From: Clostridiales bacterium UBA8153
GTDB taxonomy: Bacteria; Bacillota; Sulfobacillia; UBA8153
Direction: 5' to 3'
Length of the DNA: 5,509 nucleotides
Assembly: GCA_003449495.1 (NCBI GenBank)
Contig: DMHJ01000195.1
Span: 1-5,509, forward strand
Below are positions 1-5,501 of this stretch, one piece after another (the stretch's first letter is position 1; every line of letters starts with the position of its first letter). Below the pieces are notes generated by a model. It had not been told where the DNA came from. It saw nothing but the letters and a program-made list of their open reading frames with translations, and did not search any database. The position numbers and the translations under genes were made by a program.

Positions 1-799
1 CCAGGCTCAGCAGCATGGCCGCGTGGTTCAAGCTTAGCCCGGTCCTGGCCATCACAAACGAGACGGCCTGCTCCACGGCTTGCTGGGAAGCTTGGTCCAG
101 GGTGGGAGCGGAAGCTAGCACATACCAGGCGTCTCCGTAGCTTACCACCGGGCCGGCCTCCTGCCGCCCTTTGATCACGTCCACGGTGACGGTGACTTCG
201 CCCGGGACTTCTAACCCGCACACCACCACTTCGCCGTCGCCCATGAGGGCGTGCAGGTCTCCCATGGCCAGGCCGCCTCCGGAGACGTACACCGGCAGGT
301 AGACCGTGGCTCCTTCCCGGATGAACCGGGTATCCAGGTTGCCGCCGTGAGGACCGGGGGTGCCGCAGGGCACCGGCTCGTGGCCGGGCTGGGTTCCCAT
401 CACCCCGACCATGGGCTCCATGGTGAGCTCCACCGGACCGAACCTGGCCTTCCCTCCGGCGATGGGGATGATGCGGGTCTCCTCCCGGGAGATAAGATGG
501 GCCAAGGCGCCGAATCCCGGCACGGCGATCATGGTGCCCTGGGGGCCCACGGCGATCTTCTCCACCGCCACCACCAGGGTATCCCCCGGTTCAGCGCCCT
601 CCACCGCCAGGGGACCGGTGGCCGGGTTGATGTTTTCCCACCCGACCATGAAGAAGGAATCGTCCTCGCTCTGGATGCGGTCGGAGAAGCAGTCTCTGGT
701 TTCGAACACGACGCGGGCACCCGGCAGCACCGCGGCGGCCGGAGGATGCAGGGACGAGAAGGCATAGATGGCACAGGATGCTGGTATACGCACGGTCAT
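1..799 (-). CDS. Acetamidase/formamidase family protein, C-terminus cut by window edge
   Basis: Members of this family hydrolyse short amides such as formamide or acetamide to the carboxylic acid and ammonia in the cytoplasm. The 266 visible residues read as the family from the N-terminus: an ETRDCF segment at 33-38, NPATGPLAVEGAEPGDTL at 58-75, GPHGGNLD at 149-156 and GDLHALMGDGE at 180-190. The His/Asp/Glu-rich last two motifs are the family hallmark around the active site. Small bacterial members are about 300 residues, so roughly 30-45 are missing at the left edge. The ATG at 799 follows AAGGAG with only 3 nt of spacing; an in-frame GTG two codons later (793) would have 9 nt and is a credible alternative start. 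The gene lies 29 bp after the cysteine-cluster gene and is the last one visible in the run. The family call is firm. The actual amide substrate is unknown. Confidence 0.9.
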   Translation of the reverse strand, partial: MTVRIPASCAIYAFSSLHPPAAAVLPGARVVFETRDCFSDRIQSEDDSFFMVGWENINPATGPLAVEGAEPGDTLVVAVEKIAVGPQGTMIAVPGFGALAHLISREETRIIPIAGGKARFGPVELTMEPMVGVMGTQPGHEPVPCGTPGPHGGNLDTRFIREGATVYLPVYVSGGGLAMGDLHALMGDGEVVVCGLEVPGEVTVTVDVIKGRQEAGPVVSYGDAWYVLASAPTLDQASQQAVEQAVSFVMARTGLSLNHAAMLLSL

Positions 800-802
800 C
801 CT

Positions 803-808
803 CTCCTT
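803..808 (-). promoter_or_regulatory. Ribosome binding site of the acetamidase/formamidase gene
   Basis: AAGGAG on the minus strand sits in the 29 bp gap before the amidase. It is the best consensus Shine-Dalgarno in the window. Its spacing is 3 nt to the ATG at 799 and 9 nt to the in-frame GTG at 793, so it leaves the exact start open. Confidence 0.65.
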
Positions 809-828
809 ACTCCCGCGCTGACATGGCA

Positions 829-1389
829 TCACCTGGGCACCTTCCGCCCGGCCTCTTGCCGGCAGTAGTCCAGAACGGCCGGAGCTTCGCGGACGAAAGC
901 TTCCACGTTCAAAGCCTCCAGATCGTGGTGCAGGTGGAGCCGGCGGGTGATGCGGCCGGCCAGTTCCCGGGCACGTTGGTACTCTAGGCGGTAGACACGC
1001 CGGTGCCGGGGAGAGGAGAGCAGGCGATGGGGGGCGCACAGGAAGGTGCGGCAAAGCAAGGGGCGCTGGGAGACCCGCAGGGTGCACCCGGAACCCGCCC
1101 GGTGAAAGGTGCATTTGTCCCGGCTTCCCATCACCTTCAACTCGGTGCCGCCCGCCCGCAGCTCCACATCCCGGCGGCCCAGTAACTCCCGCAAAAACTC
1201 CACTTCACCGGCGACCACCAGCCGGGCCAGATCCGCCAGGCTCCAGGTGGCACGCCAGTTACAGCAGCCGTTGCCGAAGTTCCGGCCATAGCACAGGCGG
1301 CAACGCGGGGCGCGAACGTAGCTGTCCATGCCTTTCCAGAACACCAGCCCCATGGCCTGCCACCGGGCCCTTCCTGGATGCTCCATCAT
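829..1389 (-). CDS. CxxCxxCC-type cysteine cluster protein (YkgJ/FliB-like)
   Basis: This 186-residue protein looks like a small metal- or iron-sulfur-binding protein of the zinc/iron-chelating CxxCxxCC family, which includes YkgJ and the flagellin N-methylase FliB. Visible ligands are C30-x2-C33 and a C42-C43 pair, then C93, C102, C113 and C118 in a pattern that ends RPLLCRTFLC. This matches the family's C-x-GC...RP-x2-CR-x-F arrangement. The spacing between the second cysteine and the CC pair is eight residues rather than the usual two. The C-terminal third is Arg/His-rich with no cluster residues except C176. The start is uncertain: ATG at 1389 (19 bp after murI, weak ribosome site, probably coupled translation), 1386, 1353 or 1329. 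All keep the cysteines. The reading frame stays open upstream into murI on the same strand, but that part is a shadow of murI. The enzymatic role is unknown for most of the family and cannot be assigned here. Confidence 0.72.
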   Translation of the reverse strand: MMEHPGRARWQAMGLVFWKGMDSYVRAPRCRLCYGRNFGNGCCNWRATWSLADLARLVVAGEVEFLRELLGRRDVELRAGGTELKVMGSRDKCTFHRAGSGCTLRVSQRPLLCRTFLCAPHRLLSSPRHRRVYRLEYQRARELAGRITRRLHLHHDLEALNVEAFVREAPAVLDYCRQEAGRKVPR

Positions 1390-1408
1390 CAGTTCGCCGG
1401 CCGGGCCG

Positions 1409-2203
1409 CTAGCCCAGTCGCACCCGCACGGCCTGCAGCCCCGGCAGACCCAAGATCGTGGCGGCCACCCGGCCGAACTTCTCCACCTCGCCGGTAGTGG
1501 CAAACTGGCGATAGCCCGGGCGGCCGGGCGGGCGCAGCAGGCCCCGGGAGCGCAGTTCATCCTCGAGCAGCTCCACGGTGGCCAAGGCCGGATCCACCAC
1601 CAGCACCTCCTCCCCGGCATAAGCCTGGATCCACCGGGAGAGCAACGGGTAGTGGGTGCAGCCAAGGACGATGGTGTCGACCTTGGCCCGCACCAGCGGC
1701 CTGACGTACTCGGCCACCGCGTCCTGGATGGCCACGGCATCGTCGAGCCCGCTCTCGACAAGTGGCGTGAACTTGGGGCAGGCCTGGGCGATAACTTCCA
1801 CTCCCGGGATGAGCTCCGCCAGCCGACGCTGGTAAGCCTCGCTCTTCACCGTGCCCTCGGTGGCCAAAAGACCCACCCGGCCCCGGGTGAGGCCGGCGGT
1901 GGCCCGCGCGCCCGGCTCAATGACCCCCAAGACGGGAATAGCTGCCCGGGCCTTCAGCGCCTCCAAACCGGCGGCGGTGGCCGTATTGCAGGCGATGACC
2001 ATGGCCTTGACGCCCCGCTCCACCATGAACTCCAGCGCTTCCAGGGCATACTGGCGGACTTGGGCGACGGGCAGCGGGCCGTAAGGCAGGCGCGCCGTGT
2101 CCGCAAGGTAGAGCAGGTCCTCCTGGGATAGCTGCTCGAGCAGTCGGCGCGCCACGGTGAGACCGCCTACCCCGGAATCGAACACACCGATCGGGCCATC
2201 CAC
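1409..2203 (-). CDS. murI: Glutamate racemase
   Basis: MurI interconverts L- and D-glutamate without a cofactor and supplies D-Glu for peptidoglycan synthesis in the cytoplasm. The 264 residues match the usual length. The two-lobed aspartate/glutamate racemase fold is shown by FDSGVGGLTV (Asp9, Ser10), DTARLPYG at 35-42, ACNTAT with catalytic Cys72, and GCTHYPLL with catalytic Cys182 and His184. All expected acid/base residues are present, so the enzyme should be active. The start is a GTG at 2203, preceded by AAGGGGGG at 2213-2220 with 9 nt spacing; this site overlaps the TAA of the upstream homoserine dehydrogenase, 15 bp away. The nearby ATG at 2199 is out of frame. The neighbours are metabolic rather than cell-wall genes, so it may be a lone housekeeping gene in a mixed operon. 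Confidence 0.97.
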   Translation of the reverse strand: MDGPIGVFDSGVGGLTVARRLLEQLSQEDLLYLADTARLPYGPLPVAQVRQYALEALEFMVERGVKAMVIACNTATAAGLEALKARAAIPVLGVIEPGARATAGLTRGRVGLLATEGTVKSEAYQRRLAELIPGVEVIAQACPKFTPLVESGLDDAVAIQDAVAEYVRPLVRAKVDTIVLGCTHYPLLSRWIQAYAGEEVLVVDPALATVELLEDELRSRGLLRPPGRPGYRQFATTGEVEKFGRVAATILGLPGLQAVRVRLG

Positions 2204-2212
2204 GCAGTCTTG

Positions 2213-2220
2213 CCCCCCTT
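2213..2220 (-). promoter_or_regulatory. Ribosome binding site of murI
   Basis: AAGGGGGG on the minus strand, 9 nt before a GTG. It decides the murI start because there is no usable in-frame ATG nearby. It includes two bases of the upstream gene's TAA stop, which favours coupled translation. Confidence 0.6.
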
Positions 2221-3220
2221 AAGTCAAGCGGTGGAACCTGAGGTTGAGCACATCCTTGAGCGCCGCGGCAGCGGCCCCCCGGGGATCCGAAGCTCCCCCG
2301 ACCAGGGCCAGCTCGCCCATGGTGTCCGTGTGATAGACGATGGCCTTGTTGCTCCCACCCACTCCGGCCAGAAGCGACCGGGCAGGCACCGCCTTTACCT
2401 CCACGGCGGCCCGCACCCCTTCCGGACCCCCCCGCGCCCAGCCCAGTAGCTTGAGGACCTGGCCGCGGGCACGCGCCGCCTCGATCGCTCCTGCGGGCAA
2501 TCCGCGGATACCGGTCACGGCCACCTCCTCCAGGGTAAGGTCCGCCCCCAGCACGGCGTTGGCCAAGATGCAGGTCTTGGCCGCGGTGTCGTATCCGTCC
2601 ACGTCCAGGCTGGGATCGGCCTCGGCCATCCCCCGCCGCTGCGCTTCTTGAAGAGCCTGGTCGTAGCCGGTACCTTGCTCGGTCATGGCCGACAGGATGT
2701 AGTTGGTGGTGCCGTTGAGGATGCCGTCAAATCCGGTCACGGTAGCGCCCGCCAAGGCGTAATGGGCAGTGTCCACCGTGGGCAGGGCCGCCGCCACCGC
2801 ACCGCTGAACTTGAGCTGGACGCCGGCCGCCGCCGCCAGCTGTTGCAGTTCCCGGTAGGCGCGGACCAGGGCCCCTTTGGAAAGCACCACGACATGGAGC
2901 CGGCGGAACAAGGCGCTCCGCAGCAGGGAAAGCCCGGGCTCTCCGGTGGCAAGATCGGTGGGTGTAGCATCGATCAGTACTTGGGCCCCGGAGTCGAGCC
3001 AGCTGCCGCCGGTGTGCTCCAGGGGCCGCTCGCGCCGGGCGAGCTGGGCCAACACCTCATAGGGCAGCCCCGAAGGCGCCAGCCACACCTGCTCGAGGTC
3101 GACCAGCGCCACCACTTCCAGCCGCACCCGGTAGAGTTCTTCCCACTGCGGCGCCTTCTCGGCCAACAGTGCCGCTACCTGGCGGCCCACCCGCCCGAAC
3201 CCGGCCAGTGCCAGCTTCAT
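2219..3220 (-). CDS. Homoserine dehydrogenase, short form without ACT domain
   Basis: The enzyme family reversibly reduces L-aspartate 4-semialdehyde to L-homoserine with NAD(P)H, the branch point to threonine, methionine and isoleucine. The protein has 333 residues. A Rossmann GFGRVG motif lies at 7-12, followed by the catalytic domain with LSKGAL (Lys115), FSGAVAAALPT at 138-148, GILNGTTNYIL at 166-176 and the signature AEADPSLDVDGYDTAAK at 199-215. Residues matching the catalytic/substrate set of yeast homoserine dehydrogenase (Glu208, Asp214, Asp219, Lys223) are Glu200, Asp206, Asp211 and Lys215. There is no C-terminal ACT domain, so feedback by threonine through that domain is not expected. 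The C-terminal GxGAG...TA motif is altered to GGASDPRGAAAA. The ATG at 3220 overlaps the TGA of the upstream aldolase by 4 bp (ATGA), indicating coupled translation. Whether the substrate is aspartate semialdehyde or a related aldehyde is open. The symbol hom is withheld for that reason. Confidence 0.88.
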   Translation of the reverse strand: MKLALAGFGRVGRQVAALLAEKAPQWEELYRVRLEVVALVDLEQVWLAPSGLPYEVLAQLARRERPLEHTGGSWLDSGAQVLIDATPTDLATGEPGLSLLRSALFRRLHVVVLSKGALVRAYRELQQLAAAAGVQLKFSGAVAAALPTVDTAHYALAGATVTGFDGILNGTTNYILSAMTEQGTGYDQALQEAQRRGMAEADPSLDVDGYDTAAKTCILANAVLGADLTLEEVAVTGIRGLPAGAIEAARARGQVLKLLGWARGGPEGVRAAVEVKAVPARSLLAGVGGSNKAIVYHTDTMGELALVGGASDPRGAAAAALKDVLNLRFHRLT

Positions 3221-4101
3221 GCCGGCAACAACCCCAGATCCCGCAACAGCTTGGAGATCTCACGGCGTTCCGCCTCGCCTACCGGCTCCAAGGGCGGCCG
3301 CACCTCCCCGCCGAAGTAGCCGATAAGGTCCAGGGCCGCCTTGAGGCCGCCGACACCATAGCGGGAGGTGACGGCTTGGTTCAGGGGAATCAGTGCCAGC
3401 TGCAGCCGGCGGGCTGCGGCCAGGTCTCCCCCTTCGAACTTCTCCTGCAGCTGGGCACAGGCATCGGCCGCGACGTTGGCCAGGGCCAAGGTCCCACCCT
3501 GCCCGCCTAGGACGAGGGTGGCCAGGAGAAAACTCCCGGAGCCGGCGAATACCACGAAGCCGGGCGGGGCGCCGGCGATGATCTCGGCGATCTGGACGAT
3601 ATCCCCGCCTGAGTCTTTGATGCCCACGATATTGGGATGGGCGGCCAGCTCTACCACCACCCGGGCCGGCAAGTTCAGCCCGGTGTTCCTGGGCATGTTA
3701 TACAGCATCACCGGCACCGGGCAGGCCTCGGCCACTTCCGTGTAGAAGCGTCGGAGGGCGCTGGAGGTCATGGATCCTTTGTAGAAGCTGGGGGTAATCA
3801 CCAGCACGGCGTCGGCTCCCAGCCCGGCGGCGCGCCGGGAGAAGGCAATGGTCTCGCGGGTAGACTCGCACCCGGTCCCGGCGATCACCGGGCGGTCTTT
3901 GGGAAAATGCTCGCGGACGTAGCCGATGAGGGACTCTTTCTCCACCTGGTCCAAGAGCACCGCCTCGCCGTTGGACCCCAGCACCACCAGGCCGGCCAGG
4001 CGGGTGGCGGCCCAGCGCTCCAGGTTGCCGCGCAGGCGAGGGAAACTGACTTGCCCCTGTTCGAAAGGCGTGGAAATGGGCGCATAAATACCCCGGATCA
4101 C
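3217..4101 (-). CDS. DapA-superfamily aldolase, HOGA1-like (4-hydroxy-2-oxoglutarate aldolase type)
   Basis: This is a class I, Schiff-base-forming pyruvate aldolase/lyase with a (beta/alpha)8 barrel. The GTG start at 4101 gives 294 residues, the typical family length, with GGGGGG at 4109-4114 7 nt upstream. An in-frame GTG at 4143 would add 14 residues but is less likely. Catalytic residues are Tyr134 (in LYNMP), Tyr107 (in SFYKG) and Schiff-base Lys162 (in GIKDSGGD). DapA's Thr-Thr pair in GTTGE is Ser43-Asn44 (GSNGE), and the Arg of DapA's SRTG that binds aspartate semialdehyde is Asn139 (PRNTG). From recall, GSNGE, GCEST, HPNIVG, KDSGGD and the ALANV region resemble human HOGA1, which splits 4-hydroxy-2-oxoglutarate into pyruvate and glyoxylate. 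Automated annotation would probably say dapA; I consider that unlikely to be its function. It overlaps the homoserine dehydrogenase by 4 bp and follows the AKR by 65 bp. Confidence 0.9.
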   Translation of the reverse strand: MIRGIYAPISTPFEQGQVSFPRLRGNLERWAATRLAGLVVLGSNGEAVLLDQVEKESLIGYVREHFPKDRPVIAGTGCESTRETIAFSRRAAGLGADAVLVITPSFYKGSMTSSALRRFYTEVAEACPVPVMLYNMPRNTGLNLPARVVVELAAHPNIVGIKDSGGDIVQIAEIIAGAPPGFVVFAGSGSFLLATLVLGGQGGTLALANVAADACAQLQEKFEGGDLAAARRLQLALIPLNQAVTSRYGVGGLKAALDLIGYFGGEVRPPLEPVGEAERREISKLLRDLGLLPA

Positions 4102-4108
4102 GTGCTTT

Positions 4109-4114
4109 CCCCCC
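4109..4114 (-). promoter_or_regulatory. Ribosome binding site of the aldolase gene
   Basis: A GGGGGG run on the minus strand lies 7 nt before the GTG at 4101. It supports this start over the upstream GTG at 4143. The corresponding stretch of the second repeat copy reads AGAAGG, so the bases differ but both are purine-rich. Confidence 0.55.
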
Positions 4115-4166
4115 ACTCTCTCACCTATGCCGGGAAATTCCACGCCCTCACCCAGGCTCCTGCAGG

Positions 4167-5312
4167 TCAGAAGCCGGCTTTTCCGGCCAAGACCCGCAAC
4201 TGGGAGTGGATGCCGGCCAGGGCCGCCCGGTCCTGGGCGCGCTCCATGGCGAAGAACAGCGGGAAGAGCTGGGCTTGACCGGCCCAGCCTTCGGAATTGA
4301 AGCCGTCCATGAGATAGATCAGGTCGCGCCGGCCCTGTTCCAGAGTTGGGGGCAGCTCTTCCGCCAGGAGCGCCCGGAGATGCTCCCGGCGTTCCGCAAG
4401 CCGCCGCTGCTTCTCACCGGCCAAGAAGGCATCGAAATCCGGCAACAGCTCCGGCGGGAAGGGGAGTGTCGCTCCGGCCAGGTTTTCCTCTAGGTGCCGG
4501 GCGGAACTGGTCCCGGTGAGAGCGCACACCACCCCGGGTCGTGACAGGGCCCAGGCGGTGCTGAGCTGGGCCGGGGTCATGCCGGTAAGCCCGGCCAGCT
4601 CGGCCAGGCGACCGGCCACCCGGAGGCCCGATGCCAGCTGCTCGCGCTGGAACAACGGGTCGAACCCGCGGATGTCCCCGGGGGCAAATTGATGGCCGGG
4701 CTCATACCTGCCGGTGAAGAGGCCGCGGCCGGTGACGCTGAACCCGATCAGGCCCGCACCGCCCGCCCGGGGTGCCACCTCCGCGTAGCGGTCGACAGAG
4801 AGCGGGTGGAGCTCCACAAAGAGCGCCGAGACGGCTCCCCGCTCCACCAGGCTGGCCAGGCGTTCCGCAGACAGGTGACCGGCGCCGTAGTACCGGATCT
4901 TCCCCGCCTTTTTCAGGCTCTCCAAGCCCAGCACCAGTTCCTCTACGGGAGTGGCGGGGGCGTCGTAGTGGATGAGGTAGAGGTCGATGTAGCCGGTAGA
5001 GAGGCGGCGTAGGCTCTGTTCGCAGCTTTCTTCGAGCTGCTGCGCGGTGAGGACGCCCGTTTTGCCCGGCGCTACCTTGCTGCAGACGGACACCTGCTGG
5101 CGAAAGGGCGCTACCGCCCGGCCCATGACGGTCTCGGCCTGACCGTAGCCTGCCGCCGTGTCAAAGAACGTCACTCCCAGGTCATAGGCCCGGTGCACGA
5201 GTTGCGTGAACCCGGCAGGATCGGGCGGGCCATAGACTCCGGTCAAACCGTAGGAACCCAACCCCAGCGTGGACAAGCTAAGCTCGGTCCCGGGCAAAGG
5301 CCGGTATTGCAC
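4167..5312 (-). CDS. Aldo/keto reductase with C-terminal extension
   Basis: This NAD(P)H-dependent oxidoreductase reduces aldehydes or ketones (or the reverse) in the cytoplasm. The 381 residues start with an AKR TIM barrel. The catalytic tetrad is complete: Asp51 (FFDTA), Tyr56 (AGYG), Lys79 (CSKV) and His115 (LIHYD). GKIRYYGAGHLS at 137-148 and GRGLFTGRY at 195-203 match conserved barrel segments, and GTSSARHLEENL at 267-278 matches the usual nucleotide-binding end of the barrel. Typical members end near residue 300-330. Here about 80 more residues (301-381) form an Arg/Glu-rich, probably helical tail ending RVLAGKAGF. The GTG start at 5312 has AGGGGGTG at 5320-5327 with 7 nt spacing. The 65-bp gap to the aldolase shows no terminator, so co-transcription is likely. 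The end of a close relative sits immediately upstream. The substrate cannot be inferred. Confidence 0.92.
   Translation of the reverse strand: MQYRPLPGTELSLSTLGLGSYGLTGVYGPPDPAGFTQLVHRAYDLGVTFFDTAAGYGQAETVMGRAVAPFRQQVSVCSKVAPGKTGVLTAQQLEESCEQSLRRLSTGYIDLYLIHYDAPATPVEELVLGLESLKKAGKIRYYGAGHLSAERLASLVERGAVSALFVELHPLSVDRYAEVAPRAGGAGLIGFSVTGRGLFTGRYEPGHQFAPGDIRGFDPLFQREQLASGLRVAGRLAELAGLTGMTPAQLSTAWALSRPGVVCALTGTSSARHLEENLAGATLPFPPELLPDFDAFLAGEKQRRLAERREHLRALLAEELPPTLEQGRRDLIYLMDGFNSEGWAGQAQLFPLFFAMERAQDRAALAGIHSQLRVLAGKAGF
4173..4187 (-). other. Small hairpin at the 3' end of the AKR gene
   Basis: On the minus strand GCCGG-AAAAG-CCGGC forms a 5-bp GC stem with a 5-nt loop inside the last AKR codons. 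The second repeat copy (5466-5480) keeps the stem, and its two substitutions both fall in the loop. No T-tract follows, so it is not an intrinsic terminator; any role in mRNA stability is conjecture. Confidence 0.35.
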
Positions 5313-5319
5313 GGCCGCC

Positions 5320-5327
5320 CACCCCCT
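5320..5327 (-). promoter_or_regulatory. Ribosome binding site of the AKR gene
   Basis: AGGGGGTG on the minus strand differs from the ideal AGGAGGTG at one base and lies 7 nt before the GTG at 5312. It fixes that start. No convincing -35/-10 promoter is visible in 5313-5382. Confidence 0.6.
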
Positions 5328-5382
5328 CTTTCGTCCGAATCGAGCCGTTGAAGGTTGCCGTTCCCAGACTCTGCCAGGTGCC

Positions 5383-5395
5383 TACCCCGGATCAC
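5383..5395 (-). pseudogene. Remnant of an aldolase gene start (first four codons)
   Basis: Thirteen bases starting at GTG (5395) are identical to the start of the aldolase gene at 4101 and are preceded by AAGGA four bases upstream (5400-5404). Similarity ends abruptly after the fourth codon. The frame then runs through the AKR leader and out of frame into AKR, encoding nothing recognisable. I read it as the stump of a duplicated aldolase gene, lost by deletion or never copied in full. Confidence 0.55.
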
Positions 5396-5501
5396 GCGTT
5401 CCTTCTCACTGTCTCACCTGCACCGGGAAATTCCACGCCCTCACCCAGGCTCCTGCAGGTCAGAAGCCGGCTTGCCCGGCCAAGACCCGCAACTGGGAGT
5501 G
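5383..5501. repeat. Direct repeat, copy B (upstream of the AKR gene)
   Basis: This is the 119-nt partner of 4089-4208. It runs from an AKR-like gene end through an intergenic region to an aldolase-type ribosome binding site and start. Relative to copy A it lacks one base near 4105. Identity ends at 5501, eight bases before the window edge, so the full extent of this copy on the right may not be in view. Confidence 0.95.

Larger units (their letters stand above)
4089..4208. repeat. Direct repeat, copy A (AKR 3' end to aldolase start)
   Basis: This 120-nt stretch recurs in the same orientation at 5383-5501 with about 11 substitutions and a 1-nt gap by hand alignment; nine of the substitutions are transitions. 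It covers the last 13 codons of the AKR gene, the 65-bp intergenic region, and the first 13 bases of the aldolase gene. The 88-nt core (4121-4208) has 5 differences. Most other changes fall around the aldolase ribosome binding site. Confidence 0.95.

Noticed and set aside
1409..1761. Extension of the cysteine-cluster protein upstream to 1761, giving a 310-residue protein
   Set aside because: This part lies on the same strand inside murI in another frame. It is compositionally Arg/Trp/Pro-rich shadow sequence with no family match, while murI is unambiguous.
1328..2131. Long plus-strand open frame of 267 codons opposite murI
   Set aside because: It is an antisense shadow favoured by high GC, with no recognisable motif, lying opposite a gene with intact catalytic residues.
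3217..4101. Straight dapA (4-hydroxy-tetrahydrodipicolinate synthase) assignment
   Set aside because: The Thr-Thr pair and the substrate-binding Arg of DapA are replaced by Ser-Asn and Asn, so only the superfamily and the Schiff-base mechanism are supported.
4102..4143. Fourteen-residue N-terminal extension of the aldolase from a GTG at 4143
   Set aside because: It makes the protein longer than its family and lies upstream of a good ribosome binding site. In the second repeat copy the same stretch has a 1-nt deletion that puts it out of frame with the lower start, so it behaves as noncoding DNA.
4159..4166. Palindrome CCTGCAGG just after the AKR stop as a terminator or operator
   Set aside because: It has no loop and no following T-tract. 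It is repeated at 5452-5459 only because it is part of the direct repeat.
2648..4278. Plus-strand open frames opposite the homoserine dehydrogenase and aldolase genes (2648-3319, 3637-4278)
   Set aside because: Their composition is His/Gly/Gln-rich shadow sequence opposite two clear genes, with no ribosome binding site or conserved motif seen.
4089..5501. The direct repeat as insertion-sequence ends, attachment sites or a CRISPR array
   Set aside because: There are only two copies, they contain coding ends and a start codon, and the DNA between them is an ordinary AKR gene with no transposase or integrase.
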